A stretch of DNA of 64,000 bases. Origin: an uncultured Acidocella sp. (GTDB taxonomy: Bacteria > Pseudomonadota > Alphaproteobacteria > Acetobacterales > Acetobacteraceae). The notes beneath the pieces were generated by a model that had not been told where the DNA came from, ran no database searches, and saw nothing but the letters and a program-made list of their open reading frames with translations. The DNA is taken from NCBI RefSeq assembly GCF_946222605.1, contig NZ_CAMIIE010000003.1, forward strand, positions 40,962 through 104,961, written 5' to 3'. Every line of letters begins with the position of its first letter. Within the stretch, counting starts at the first letter, position 1. Positions 17,171 through 24,354 of this stretch are shown in pieces. The translations under genes and the position numbers were made by a program.

Positions 17171-18355
17171 TTAGACTTTGTCCAAAGCCTGGGCGAGGTC
17201 TTCGACCAGATCTTGGGCATCCTCCAGCCCCACCGATAGCCGGATGGTGCCGTCGGTGATGCCGAGCTTCGCCCGCTCCTGCGCGCCGATCTTCATATGC
17301 GTGGTCGTCGCCGGATGCGTCGCGAGCGACTTGGTATCGCCCAGGTTATTAGAGATCGTGATAACCCGGAACGCGTTCATCATGCGGAACGCCTCCGCCT
17401 TGCCGCCTTGCAGCTCAAAGGCCACCAGCGTGCCGCCACCGCTCATCTGGCTCATCGCCAGCTCGCGCTGCGCGAAGCTCGCCAGCGTCGGGTACAAGGC
17501 GCGCTTGATCTTCGGATGGCCATCCAGGAACTGCGCCACTTTCTCCGCGCTCTCGCTCTGCGCCTTCACCCGCAGCGCCATCGTCTCCAGACCCTTCAGA
17601 ATCACCCAGGCATTGAAGGGCGAGAGCGACGGGCCGGTATTGCGGAAGAAGGGCTGGAACACCTCCTCGATCCATTTCTTCGAGCCGAGCACCGCGCCGC
17701 CGAGCACCCGCCCCTGGCCGTCCATATGCTTGGTGGCGGAATAGACCACCACATCCGCGCCCAGCTCCAGCGGCTTCTGCAGCAGCGGGGTGGCGAAGAC
17801 GTTATCCACCACCACGACCGCCCCGGCCGCATGCGCCAGCTTGGAGACGGCGCGCAGATCGACAATATCGAGCATCGGGTTGGAGGGGCTCTCCAGCAGC
17901 ACCAAAGCGGTGGGCTGGCTCAGCGCCGCCTTCCAGCCTTCCATGTCGCCGCCATCCACGAACACGCCTTCGATGCCATATTGCGGCAGCAGGGTGGAGA
18001 TGATCCAGTGGCAGGAGCCGAAGAGAGCGCGCGAGGCCACCACCCGGTCGCCGGTCTTCAAGCCGCACATCACCGCGCTATGCACCGCCGCCATGCCGGT
18101 GGCGGTGGCGCGGCAGGCCTCCGCGCCTTCGATCTTGGCCAGACAATCCTGCAGCATCGTCACCGTCGGGTTGGCGAAGCGCGAATACTGGAAATGCTCG
18201 ACCTGGTTGGCGAACACCGCCTCGGCCAGATCGGCGCTCTCATAGGTAAAGCCGGAGGTGAGGAACAGCGCCTCGCCATTCTCGTCCAGATTGGTGCGGA
18301 TGCGCCCAGCATGGATCAGGTCCGTGGCAAGGCGGGTTTTCGGCGTGTCGGACAT
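17171..18355 (-). CDS. metZ: O-succinylhomoserine sulfhydrylase
   Basis: A 394-residue PLP enzyme of the Cys/Met metabolism family that makes homocysteine directly from O-succinylhomoserine and sulfide. The PLP lysine is in VVVYSATKHMDGQG and other family blocks are RFANPTVTMLQ, ATGMAAVHSAVMCGL, SPSNPMLDIVDL and GDTKSLATHPATTTH. The ATG at 18355 (MSDTPKTRLATD) is favoured over an in-frame TTG at 18391. The SAM-II riboswitch about 80 bases upstream is typical for alphaproteobacterial metZ and supports MetZ over cystathionine synthase or lyase. Confidence 0.93.
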   Translation of the reverse strand: MSDTPKTRLATDLIHAGRIRTNLDENGEALFLTSGFTYESADLAEAVFANQVEHFQYSRFANPTVTMLQDCLAKIEGAEACRATATGMAAVHSAVMCGLKTGDRVVASRALFGSCHWIISTLLPQYGIEGVFVDGGDMEGWKAALSQPTALVLLESPSNPMLDIVDLRAVSKLAHAAGAVVVVDNVFATPLLQKPLELGADVVVYSATKHMDGQGRVLGGAVLGSKKWIEEVFQPFFRNTGPSLSPFNAWVILKGLETMALRVKAQSESAEKVAQFLDGHPKIKRALYPTLASFAQRELAMSQMSGGGTLVAFELQGGKAEAFRMMNAFRVITISNNLGDTKSLATHPATTTHMKIGAQERAKLGITDGTIRLSVGLEDAQDLVEDLAQALDKV

Positions 18356-18435
18356 CTTCGGTGGCCCATCTTTCAAGCGCGGTGCGGACAAACTCTGTCC
18401 GGCCCGGGGCCAGGCGGGGCGCGCGCAACCCTCTG

Positions 18436-18513
18436 CCGGGCCTCTTTAGCGCTTATTTTGCTCCGTCCCGCCAGGGGACGCCTCGCCGCAATCCGGCCGG
18501 ACAAATCACGAGG
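18436..18513 (-). promoter_or_regulatory. SAM-II riboswitch upstream of metZ
   Basis: On the minus strand, CCTCG at 18509-18513 pairs with CGAGG to form P1, with the conserved GTGATTTG and CCGG-rich loop between them. Downstream lie the conserved GCGCTAAAGAGGCCCGG, whose GGCC/CCGG can form the pseudoknot with the P1 loop. Between the two is an additional 15-18 base hairpin (GTCCC...GGGAC). SAM-II aptamers bind S-adenosylmethionine and block ribosome access to methionine genes. The match is by eye to the known consensus. Confidence 0.78.
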
Positions 18514-18521
18514 TGTCCCAA

Positions 18522-18550
18522 CGCCTAGCCCTCCGGGGGAGCGCGGTCAA
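18522..18550 (-). promoter_or_regulatory. Predicted metZ promoter
   Basis: TTGACC (-35, 18545-18550) and TAGGCG (-10, 18522-18527) are 17 bases apart on the minus strand. The predicted start is only a few bases before the first riboswitch helix, as expected for a SAM-II leader. The -10 box is weak. Confidence 0.45.
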
Positions 18551-18564
18551 TGCTCCTGCACGGC

Positions 18565-18593
18565 TTGCGCAGCCCGGCGGGCTCGACTATGTA
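18565..18593 (+). promoter_or_regulatory. Predicted tRNA-Gly promoter
   Basis: TTGCGC (18565-18570), 17-base spacer, TATGTA (18588-18593), ending 11 bases before the mature tRNA 5' end. It lies back to back with the metZ promoter. Confidence 0.45.
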
Positions 18594-18604
18594 CGCCCTC
18601 ACGG

Positions 18605-18678
18605 GCGGGTATGATGTAATGGTAGCCTGCTAGCTTCCCAAGCTCGATGCGCGGGTTCGATTCCCGCTACCCGCTCCA
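18605..18678 (+). tRNA. tRNA-Gly (anticodon CCC)
   Basis: A complete tRNA of 74 bases including encoded CCA. The acceptor stem GCGGGTA pairs with TACCCGC, the anticodon loop is TTCCCAA (anticodon CCC), and the T arm is GCGGG-TTCGATT-CCCGC. The sequence closely resembles enterobacterial glyU. The anticodon stem has one mismatch (28-42). Its 3' end is the integration site of the mobile element that follows; the left end of the element keeps the tRNA intact. Confidence 0.96.
18656..18672 (+). repeat. attL core (tRNA-Gly 3' end)
   Basis: The 17 bases TTCGATTCCCGCTACCC at the tRNA 3' end recur exactly at 34236-34252. Similarity continues with gaps and substitutions for about 100 bases beyond the tRNA on both sides (18673-18765 against 34253-34345), including TTGAAAA-CCCCTGAAATTCCT. 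Confidence 0.85.
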
Positions 18679-18790
18679 GATTCCTGTTCGGCACTGCCCG
18701 CAGATGATTGAAAAACCCCTGAAATTCCTTTATTTTTGAGCAGTTACTGATTGTCAGTGGCTGCCTTTGTCTGCCTGCAACCGCAGAAGA

Positions 18791-18813
18791 TGGGGGCCTA
18801 ATTTGGGGGCCTC
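18791..18813 (+). repeat. Left GGGGGC double repeat inside the element end
   Basis: Two GGGGGCCT copies separated by AATT form the pattern GGGGGCYT-AT-GGGGGCYTC. The same pattern in the same orientation occurs at 34160-34182 inside the right end. Such paired sites near att cores are candidate integrase arm or excisionase sites; this is inference. Confidence 0.45.
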
Positions 18814-18844
18814 AAAAAGCCCCGTCCAATCCGAGGCCCCCACG

Positions 18845-20041
18845 ATGGCGCTGACCGATACGGCGATTCGAAACTCTAAGCCAAAGGATAAACCCTATAA
18901 GGTGGCTGACGCCCAGGGGTTGTACCTTCTCGTCAATCCAACGGGGAGTAAGCTTTGGCGGATAAAATACCGCATAGATGGAGCCGAGCGTAAACTCGCT
19001 CTGGGAGCTTATCCCGAAATAACCCTGGCTGAGGCACGGGCAGCCCGCGACGCTGCACGCAAGCAACTGGCCCACTCAATCGACCCCAACGCCGCCAAAC
19101 GCCAGGCCAGGATTGAGGCAAGCATTCGGGCAGGCAACACCTTTGCGAGCGTGGCTGACGAGCTGATCGAGAAAAAGGGCCGGGAGGGGCGGGCCACCGC
19201 GACGCTGGAGAAGCAGCGCTGGCTACTAAAATTGCTTGGGCAGGATTTTGGCAAGCGCCCCGTGGCCGACATCACGCCCCAGGAGCTGCTTCATGAGCTT
19301 AAAAAACACGAACGGCGGGGGAGGCTAGAAACAGCCAAACAGCTCCGCGCCTTTGCCGGGCAGGTATTCCGCTATGCGGCGGCCACCGCACGGGCGGAGC
19401 GCGACCCGGCGCAGCTCCTGCAAGGGGCGCTGATTTCACCAACCGTCAAACATTTCGCCGCGATTACCGATACAGCCCAGTTTGGTGCGCTCTTGCGGGC
19501 GATAGACGATTACCAGGGCGACCCCGCCGTGATGTATGCCTTGAAGCTCACGCCGCATGTCTTTCAGCGCCCTGGCGAGATACGCCAGATGGAATGGGCA
19601 GAAGTCGACTTCGACAAGGCCGTCTGGACGATACCCGAGATCAAGATGAAGATGCGCCAGCCCCATGCAGTCCCACTATCAAAGCAAGCCCAGGTGATTC
19701 TCCGTGAGATGCGGGGCTTGTCCGGGGCGGGGCGCTATGTTTTTCCCTCTGTGCGCACCAAAGCCCGGCCAATCAGCGACAACACCATTAATGCTGCGCT
19801 GCGGCGAATGGGCTACTCCAAGGACCAGATGACGGCCCACGGCTTTCGCACCTCCGCTTCATCCCTACTCAACGAATCAGGGAAATGGAATCCTGACGCG
19901 ATTGAACGCGCCCTGGCCCACATGGTGCCTGGCATTATCAGGCGCATTTACAACCAATCTGCTTATTGGGCTGAGCGGGTGGAGATGGCGCAGTGGTGGA
20001 GCGATTACCTGGACGAATTGCAAAAAGGAGGGAATGCCTGA
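18845..20041 (+). CDS. Tyrosine recombinase (P4-type integrase)
   Basis: A 398-residue site-specific integrase. The N-terminal DUF4102-type domain (MALTDTAIRNSKPKDKPYKVADAQGLYLLV...) is typical of integrases that use tRNA genes. The catalytic domain shows the first Arg in FQRPGEIRQMEW, the HGFRTSASSLLNE box with His-x-x-Arg, and the C-terminal Tyr in IIRRIYNQSAYW. The ATG at 18845 is preferred to an upstream in-frame start at 18767, which would begin inside the att region. It lies directly after attL and is the likely enzyme for integration and excision of this element. Confidence 0.94.
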   Translation: MALTDTAIRNSKPKDKPYKVADAQGLYLLVNPTGSKLWRIKYRIDGAERKLALGAYPEITLAEARAARDAARKQLAHSIDPNAAKRQARIEASIRAGNTFASVADELIEKKGREGRATATLEKQRWLLKLLGQDFGKRPVADITPQELLHELKKHERRGRLETAKQLRAFAGQVFRYAAATARAERDPAQLLQGALISPTVKHFAAITDTAQFGALLRAIDDYQGDPAVMYALKLTPHVFQRPGEIRQMEWAEVDFDKAVWTIPEIKMKMRQPHAVPLSKQAQVILREMRGLSGAGRYVFPSVRTKARPISDNTINAALRRMGYSKDQMTAHGFRTSASSLLNESGKWNPDAIERALAHMVPGIIRRIYNQSAYWAERVEMAQWWSDYLDELQKGGNA

Positions 20042-21030
20042 TGGCACCCAGGCCGTTACCCGCGAAAGAAGTGGCTAAGGAACCAAAAGCAAGTAGAGTA
20101 CAAGGTCTAAAAACAGAAGGAAAATCCAAAAAATGGATGCGACTGATGTCAGAGCAGGATGAAGAAAATGAATTTCCCTTAAGGCAGATTGCCGCGAACT
20201 TTATTTCAGAAGATGAAGATGACGGATTGAAGCGGCTGGATGCCTTTACCGAGAAAATTTACAATCAATATTCAAATAAATATGATTCATTAATGACTAA
20301 AGCCGCTTGGCTTTTTGGACTTTTTGTCCTTTTGGTTGTTTTGGCAACAATAATTGACCGATTAAGCGCAAAGTATGGCGATCCTCTTTATATCGCTGCC
20401 GTGTTTTCGTTTTTTGGGATGCTCTTCAGCTTTTGGTCATGGCAGACTTTCCAATATGGGCGTCTTTCCACAAAAAAATCGCAGGAAGCCTTTCATAGCG
20501 AAGGTGATAAAGATATCGCCCTCAAATTAGACGGCCTTTTTAAGCACTTACAAAGCGGGAAAACACCAAAGACTTACTTCAAGAAAAATGGATCAGACAG
20601 GTATCTTGACCAGAAGTATTTCTATGGGAGCTTGCGTTTCTTACTCTTGTCACCGGAAAGAACATACAGAGAACTTGTGTTTCAGCCGGTAAGACCATGG
20701 CCGTTTTCTCGTGAGATTTTCATGAGGGTGAACTTAAAGGCCCTAATCCAAAGGACAAACGCTAGGCCCGACAAACGGCAAAAATCAGATCAACACGATT
20801 ACAAGCGGCTGCTGCTCCTAATAATCGAACATCCGGCCCTCAAGCAGATTATTCGGGGTGAACCTCGTGACGCGGGCAGACTCAAAAAACTGATAACCAG
20901 CTTGAGTGATGTCGACGCTGATGAGCAAGACACGGATTTTGACGGTCTCACACCTGAAAAGTCGCAGATGTATAAGTTTGTTGGAGAAATTTTGGCTGCC
21001 ATAGAAAAAAATCGGTCGCTTCCCGGTTGA
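20041..21030 (+). CDS. Hypothetical two-helix membrane protein
   Basis: A 329-residue protein that I do not recognise. The ATG overlaps the integrase stop by one base (TGATG), so the two are probably co-translated. The N-terminal 85 residues are charged, two hydrophobic helices follow at about 88-106 and 115-134, and the remaining 190 residues are charged and probably cytoplasmic (FHSEGDKDIALKLDGLFKHL, then LLLLIIEHPALKQIIRGEP). Base composition is AT-rich compared with the chromosome. It could be a cargo or defence gene or a maintenance function of the element; nothing in the sequence decides this. Confidence 0.75.
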   Translation: MAPRPLPAKEVAKEPKASRVQGLKTEGKSKKWMRLMSEQDEENEFPLRQIAANFISEDEDDGLKRLDAFTEKIYNQYSNKYDSLMTKAAWLFGLFVLLVVLATIIDRLSAKYGDPLYIAAVFSFFGMLFSFWSWQTFQYGRLSTKKSQEAFHSEGDKDIALKLDGLFKHLQSGKTPKTYFKKNGSDRYLDQKYFYGSLRFLLLSPERTYRELVFQPVRPWPFSREIFMRVNLKALIQRTNARPDKRQKSDQHDYKRLLLLIIEHPALKQIIRGEPRDAGRLKKLITSLSDVDADEQDTDFDGLTPEKSQMYKFVGEILAAIEKNRSLPG

Positions 21031-21207
21031 TTATTCAACTGTGCCTTCGCCGGAATTTATTCTAAATCAAAGCGTTGTGTCCGGCTAACTCTGCCGGAAT
21101 TTGCATAGTGTCTGGATTGGAGTGGTCCTTTTTATATCGGACGACGCGCCACCATTCATGTGCAATTTGAGAGGCCTTCCAACGAACATCAGGAGGCACT
21201 CTCAAAC

Positions 21208-21381
21208 ATGGAACCGATTGCTATCTCCGTTAACGCCGCCGCCAAAGCTCTCGGGGTTGGACGTAGCTCCATTTACGTCTTACTTAAATCTGGCAGGCTG
21301 GAGGCCATTAAGATAGGGCGCCGGACGCTGCTGACGACAGCCTCAATCAAACGGTTGACGCAAGCTCGCCTCCCATCATGA
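21208..21381 (+). CDS. Excisionase-like helix-turn-helix protein
   Basis: A 57-residue protein with a MerR/AlpA-type winged helix (ISVNAAAKALGVGRSSIYVL followed by a LEAIKIGRRTLL wing). Small proteins of this fold act as excisionases or transcription switches in integrated elements. AGGAGG at 21191-21196 lies 11 bases before the ATG at 21208; the frame is open further upstream but lacks a ribosome site there. Its position between the integrase and the transfer genes fits a directionality factor. Confidence 0.78.
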   Translation: MEPIAISVNAAAKALGVGRSSIYVLLKSGRLEAIKIGRRTLLTTASIKRLTQARLPS

Positions 21382-21487
21382 AGCGCAGGCTTGTGGCCCC
21401 AGCCTTTTAATTGGGTGGGCCGCTGCGCCTCTTTCCCTCTCGTGACCCTCTGAATTCGCGCCCCCCATGCGCGGAAAGGATACCCCT

Positions 21488-21946
21488 GTGCCTATTTTCC
21501 ACAATATTATCGCCCGTTTGCACGCCCGGTTCCTCCCTGAGGATATTGCCACGTTCACCGTGCGGACAACGCCGCGTATTGCCCGTTTCGTCAAACCGAT
21601 CATCGAGAAGTTGATCCGCGATGACAAGGCTGGCGAGACCTATCGGTTTGCCGTGGCATTCTGGCATCGCTGGGACGTGCCGCCCCTCAATCTTTACCTT
21701 GGAACGGCGTCCCTCTGCCGCATCGACGGCCCTTTATTGACCGATGAAAACGCCTACCGCCCAGCGGGTGGTCTGGTCGTGACACCAGGCCTGACCGCAC
21801 ACCTATCGCCTGACGAAGCTCACAACCTCGACAACCACATCAAGGCAGCCGTCGAAACGACCATCCGAAACTGGGCAGACGAGACCATGCGTGGTCGTTG
21901 GACAACCCTCCCCCAACATCAGCATCGGGGGGCAAAAGATGCGTAA
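21488..21946 (+). CDS. Hypothetical protein of the mobilizable element
   Basis: A 152-residue protein starting at GTG 21488, which has AAAGGA seven bases upstream. It contains no membrane helix or motif I recognise; sequence landmarks are MPIFHNIIARLHARFLP, a WHRWDVPPLNLYLGTASLC core and a Glu/Asp-rich C-terminal helix (LSPDEAHNLDNHIKAAV). It precedes the mobilization genes in the same orientation. The 3' end of the gene contains the first of two related hairpins that may belong to the transfer origin. Confidence 0.6.
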   Translation: MPIFHNIIARLHARFLPEDIATFTVRTTPRIARFVKPIIEKLIRDDKAGETYRFAVAFWHRWDVPPLNLYLGTASLCRIDGPLLTDENAYRPAGGLVVTPGLTAHLSPDEAHNLDNHIKAAVETTIRNWADETMRGRWTTLPQHQHRGAKDA

Positions 21947-22084
21947 GCTCCAGAAATTTTGCCTCTACGAGAGCCCCAATGCTGCGCATCGGGGCAAGGA
22001 GAATAGAACACACCCCACGCACTGGCCTGCGGCTGTCAGCCAAGAATTTCCACGAGTGCGATCCGAGTCCGCTGGCGCCACTCG
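21910..22084 (+). other. Candidate origin of transfer region
   Basis: Just upstream of the transfer genes lie two related hairpins, CCCCCAACATCAGCATCGGGGG (21910-21932, written here without its last G) and GCCCC-A-ATGC-TGC-GCAT-C-GGGGC (21973-21995). A further inverted repeat CGAGTG/CACTCG spans 22053-22058 and 22079-22084. Clustered inverted repeats beside relaxase genes are typical of oriT, but no known nic sequence was recognised. Confidence 0.35.
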
Positions 22085-22150
22085 TTCCGTTCCCCGCGTA
22101 ATTCCTGGGTTTGGTGAGAGTACGCAACGAGTACATAGGGAGTGCGGGTT

Positions 22151-22513
22151 TTGAAGAACGTCCAGCACACGGTTCGCCTAAATTGGGCACTGGATAGGGC
22201 GCTACGGCAAGCGGCGCAGAGCCGCCAGGTTACGACCTACTCCCTGCTTCAGCACTGCGTGCGAGTTGGGATCGCATCGCTCTCCGGCGAGCAAACCACG
22301 CCCCAACTTACTGCCGAGATCGCTCAAGAAATTGGCGCGCTCAGCGCCAGGCTCGTCCATGTCGAACGTCTGACGGAGCGAGCCCTGTACGTCACGTGCG
22401 CCGCCTACGTCTTCGCCCGCGCCGCCGCCGGTCCCCGCACCGATGAAACCAAGCTCACCGCAGAAATCAACGCAGCCTTCACTCGGCAACTCAATCACGC
22501 AGGAGATGTATGA
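22151..22513 (+). CDS. Probable relaxosome accessory protein
   Basis: A 120-residue protein starting at TTG 22151 (MKNVQHTVRLNWALDRALRQ), with GGGAG eight bases upstream; a GTG at 22142 is possible but badly spaced. The N-terminal part, with a short beta-like segment followed by two helices rich in Arg and Gln, resembles ribbon-helix-helix accessory proteins that sit before coupling proteins. Its stop overlaps the ATG of the coupling protein gene (ATGA). The role is inferred mainly from position. Confidence 0.55.
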   Translation: MKNVQHTVRLNWALDRALRQAAQSRQVTTYSLLQHCVRVGIASLSGEQTTPQLTAEIAQEIGALSARLVHVERLTERALYVTCAAYVFARAAAGPRTDETKLTAEINAAFTRQLNHAGDV

Positions 22514-24354
22514 TGTCAAACACCAATAACCGCCATGCTCATGCCAAGGCCTTACAGGCGCGCCAGCGCGCCGATGGTCAGGCCAAAATCCGTTTCGCCG
22601 CCGGGGCATTGCTTGCCAGTGTCACGGCGGGGGCGTTCGCTATGGGCGCGCTCACCACCAGCGCCGAACAAGCGCAGTTGGCGGGCGAATACGCCGTCGC
22701 CAAGTTGAGCGCCTTTCTGCTGGCAGACCTCCCCTCCGACCCGCTGATGACGATTACCTACCAAGGTCAAGACTACCGGTACGGCGTTAAGGAATGGGTC
22801 ACCAGCCCCGCATTGAACGAAGATGCCACCGTCTTTGCCGAATATCTCGGCATGGGCGGACTGCTGGGCCTGGGGCTTGGTGGCGCAGGCTTAGGGCTGA
22901 CCGCTGGCCACCGCCGCCGCAAGGAAGAGGCATTGCTGGCTGACCGTGTGATCGCGGGCACCCGCGTTATCAGCGAAGCCGAACTGGCCCGCATGACGGC
23001 GACCGAGAGCAGCCAAAATGCCCTGCGGCTTGGCAGCGTCACCATCCCGTCCCGGCTGCAAAATCGGCATTTGTCCATTGTTGGAACGACCGGCGCGGGC
23101 AAAACCACAGCCTTGCGCCAGCTTCTGAACATGGCCGAGGCACGGGGCGAGGCCGCACTGGTTTACGATACGTCAGGGGAGTTCATCGCCCATTACTACG
23201 ATCCGGCACGCGGCGATGTGATCCTGAACCCTTTTGATCAACGAGGGGCATTTTGGGATTTGTTCGGCGAAATTTCTCATCCGGCCACGGCCACCAGAAT
23301 TGCCCATTACCTCATCAATGCCACGGGCGACCGTGACAAGGATGTTTGGCTGGAGACCGCCCGCATTCTCGTTGCCAATATCCTGCGTACACTTTGGCAG
23401 GAGGGGCGCTGCACGCTGCAAGCCCTATTGGACGCCCTGCAAACCATGTCGAGTGAAGAGCTTGAACGTTGGCTGGCCCATACCTCTTCTGCCCGCACCT
23501 TCGCCCAGGATGCAGACAAAGCTACGGGCAGCGTGTTGTTCATGTTGGCAAAAGCTGTTGAACTGCTGATGTTTCTGCGCGCCGAACCGCGTGAAGGGGA
23601 GGCCAGCTTTTCCTTTGCCCGGTTCTTCGCCGGAATTGACCTGCAAGAGGGCCGGAAACCCTGGATATTCGTGCCCCGGAAAGAGGATTACTTCGAGGCG
23701 ATGAAGCCGCTGATGGCCTTGTGGCTGGAATGCGCGGCATCAGCAACGCTGGGTTTGCCACCCTCAGACACACGTCGCCTTTGGTTTGTGCTGGACGAAC
23801 TGGCTGACTTGCCGCGCGTCGATAATCTGGCCCGGCTGCTGCCGGAAGGGCGCAAGTTTGGCGCGAGTGTCATCCTTACCTTCCAAGCCATTGACCAGAT
23901 GCGGAGTCGCTATAGCCGGGAAGGTGCCGAAGCCTTGCTGGGCTGCTGTAACACCAAGCTGTTCCTGCAATTGATCGACCAGGAGAGCCGGGAATGGGCG
24001 TCAGAGACCATCGGCAGTGTCGAGGTGGAAATCTCAACCATCTCGGATACGATTGATCCCAAGACAGGCCGTCCCCAGCGGACGTTGAGCAGCACGCGCC
24101 AGGTGCGGGCCGCCGTGCTAGAGAGCGACCTGCGCTTGCCCAAGCATACCGGCTATCTGCTGCTGCCTGATGGCCTGCCCGTGGCGCGGATCAAGCTGAC
24201 CGATGACCATATCATCGCGCGTGGTCCGGCCCGCCATCCCCGCTACATTCCGGCTGATATTTTTGAAACGCTTTGGGGCACCGCTGATTCTAAACGCAGG
24301 AGCAAAGGCGATGACGCCTCGTTTGAAGTACCGCCCGGGCCGGGGCCTGTGTGA
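22510..24354 (+). CDS. Type IV coupling protein (TraD/TrwB family)
   Basis: A 614-residue ATPase that links the relaxase-DNA complex to a type IV secretion channel. Two membrane helices lie in the first 140 residues (AAGALLASVTAGAFAMGAL and a Gly-rich MGGLLGLGLGGAGLGL). The Walker A box is GTTGAGKTTALRQLL and the Walker B region is RLWFVLDELADLP, followed by the sensor-like ASVILTFQAIDQMRSRY. Overlapping starts and stops join it to the accessory gene and the relaxase. The family includes VirD4-like proteins; the pairing with a MobF relaxase favours the TrwB/TraD type. Confidence 0.9.
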   Translation: MMSNTNNRHAHAKALQARQRADGQAKIRFAAGALLASVTAGAFAMGALTTSAEQAQLAGEYAVAKLSAFLLADLPSDPLMTITYQGQDYRYGVKEWVTSPALNEDATVFAEYLGMGGLLGLGLGGAGLGLTAGHRRRKEEALLADRVIAGTRVISEAELARMTATESSQNALRLGSVTIPSRLQNRHLSIVGTTGAGKTTALRQLLNMAEARGEAALVYDTSGEFIAHYYDPARGDVILNPFDQRGAFWDLFGEISHPATATRIAHYLINATGDRDKDVWLETARILVANILRTLWQEGRCTLQALLDALQTMSSEELERWLAHTSSARTFAQDADKATGSVLFMLAKAVELLMFLRAEPREGEASFSFARFFAGIDLQEGRKPWIFVPRKEDYFEAMKPLMALWLECAASATLGLPPSDTRRLWFVLDELADLPRVDNLARLLPEGRKFGASVILTFQAIDQMRSRYSREGAEALLGCCNTKLFLQLIDQESREWASETIGSVEVEISTISDTIDPKTGRPQRTLSSTRQVRAAVLESDLRLPKHTGYLLLPDGLPVARIKLTDDHIIARGPARHPRYIPADIFETLWGTADSKRRSKGDDASFEVPPGPGPV

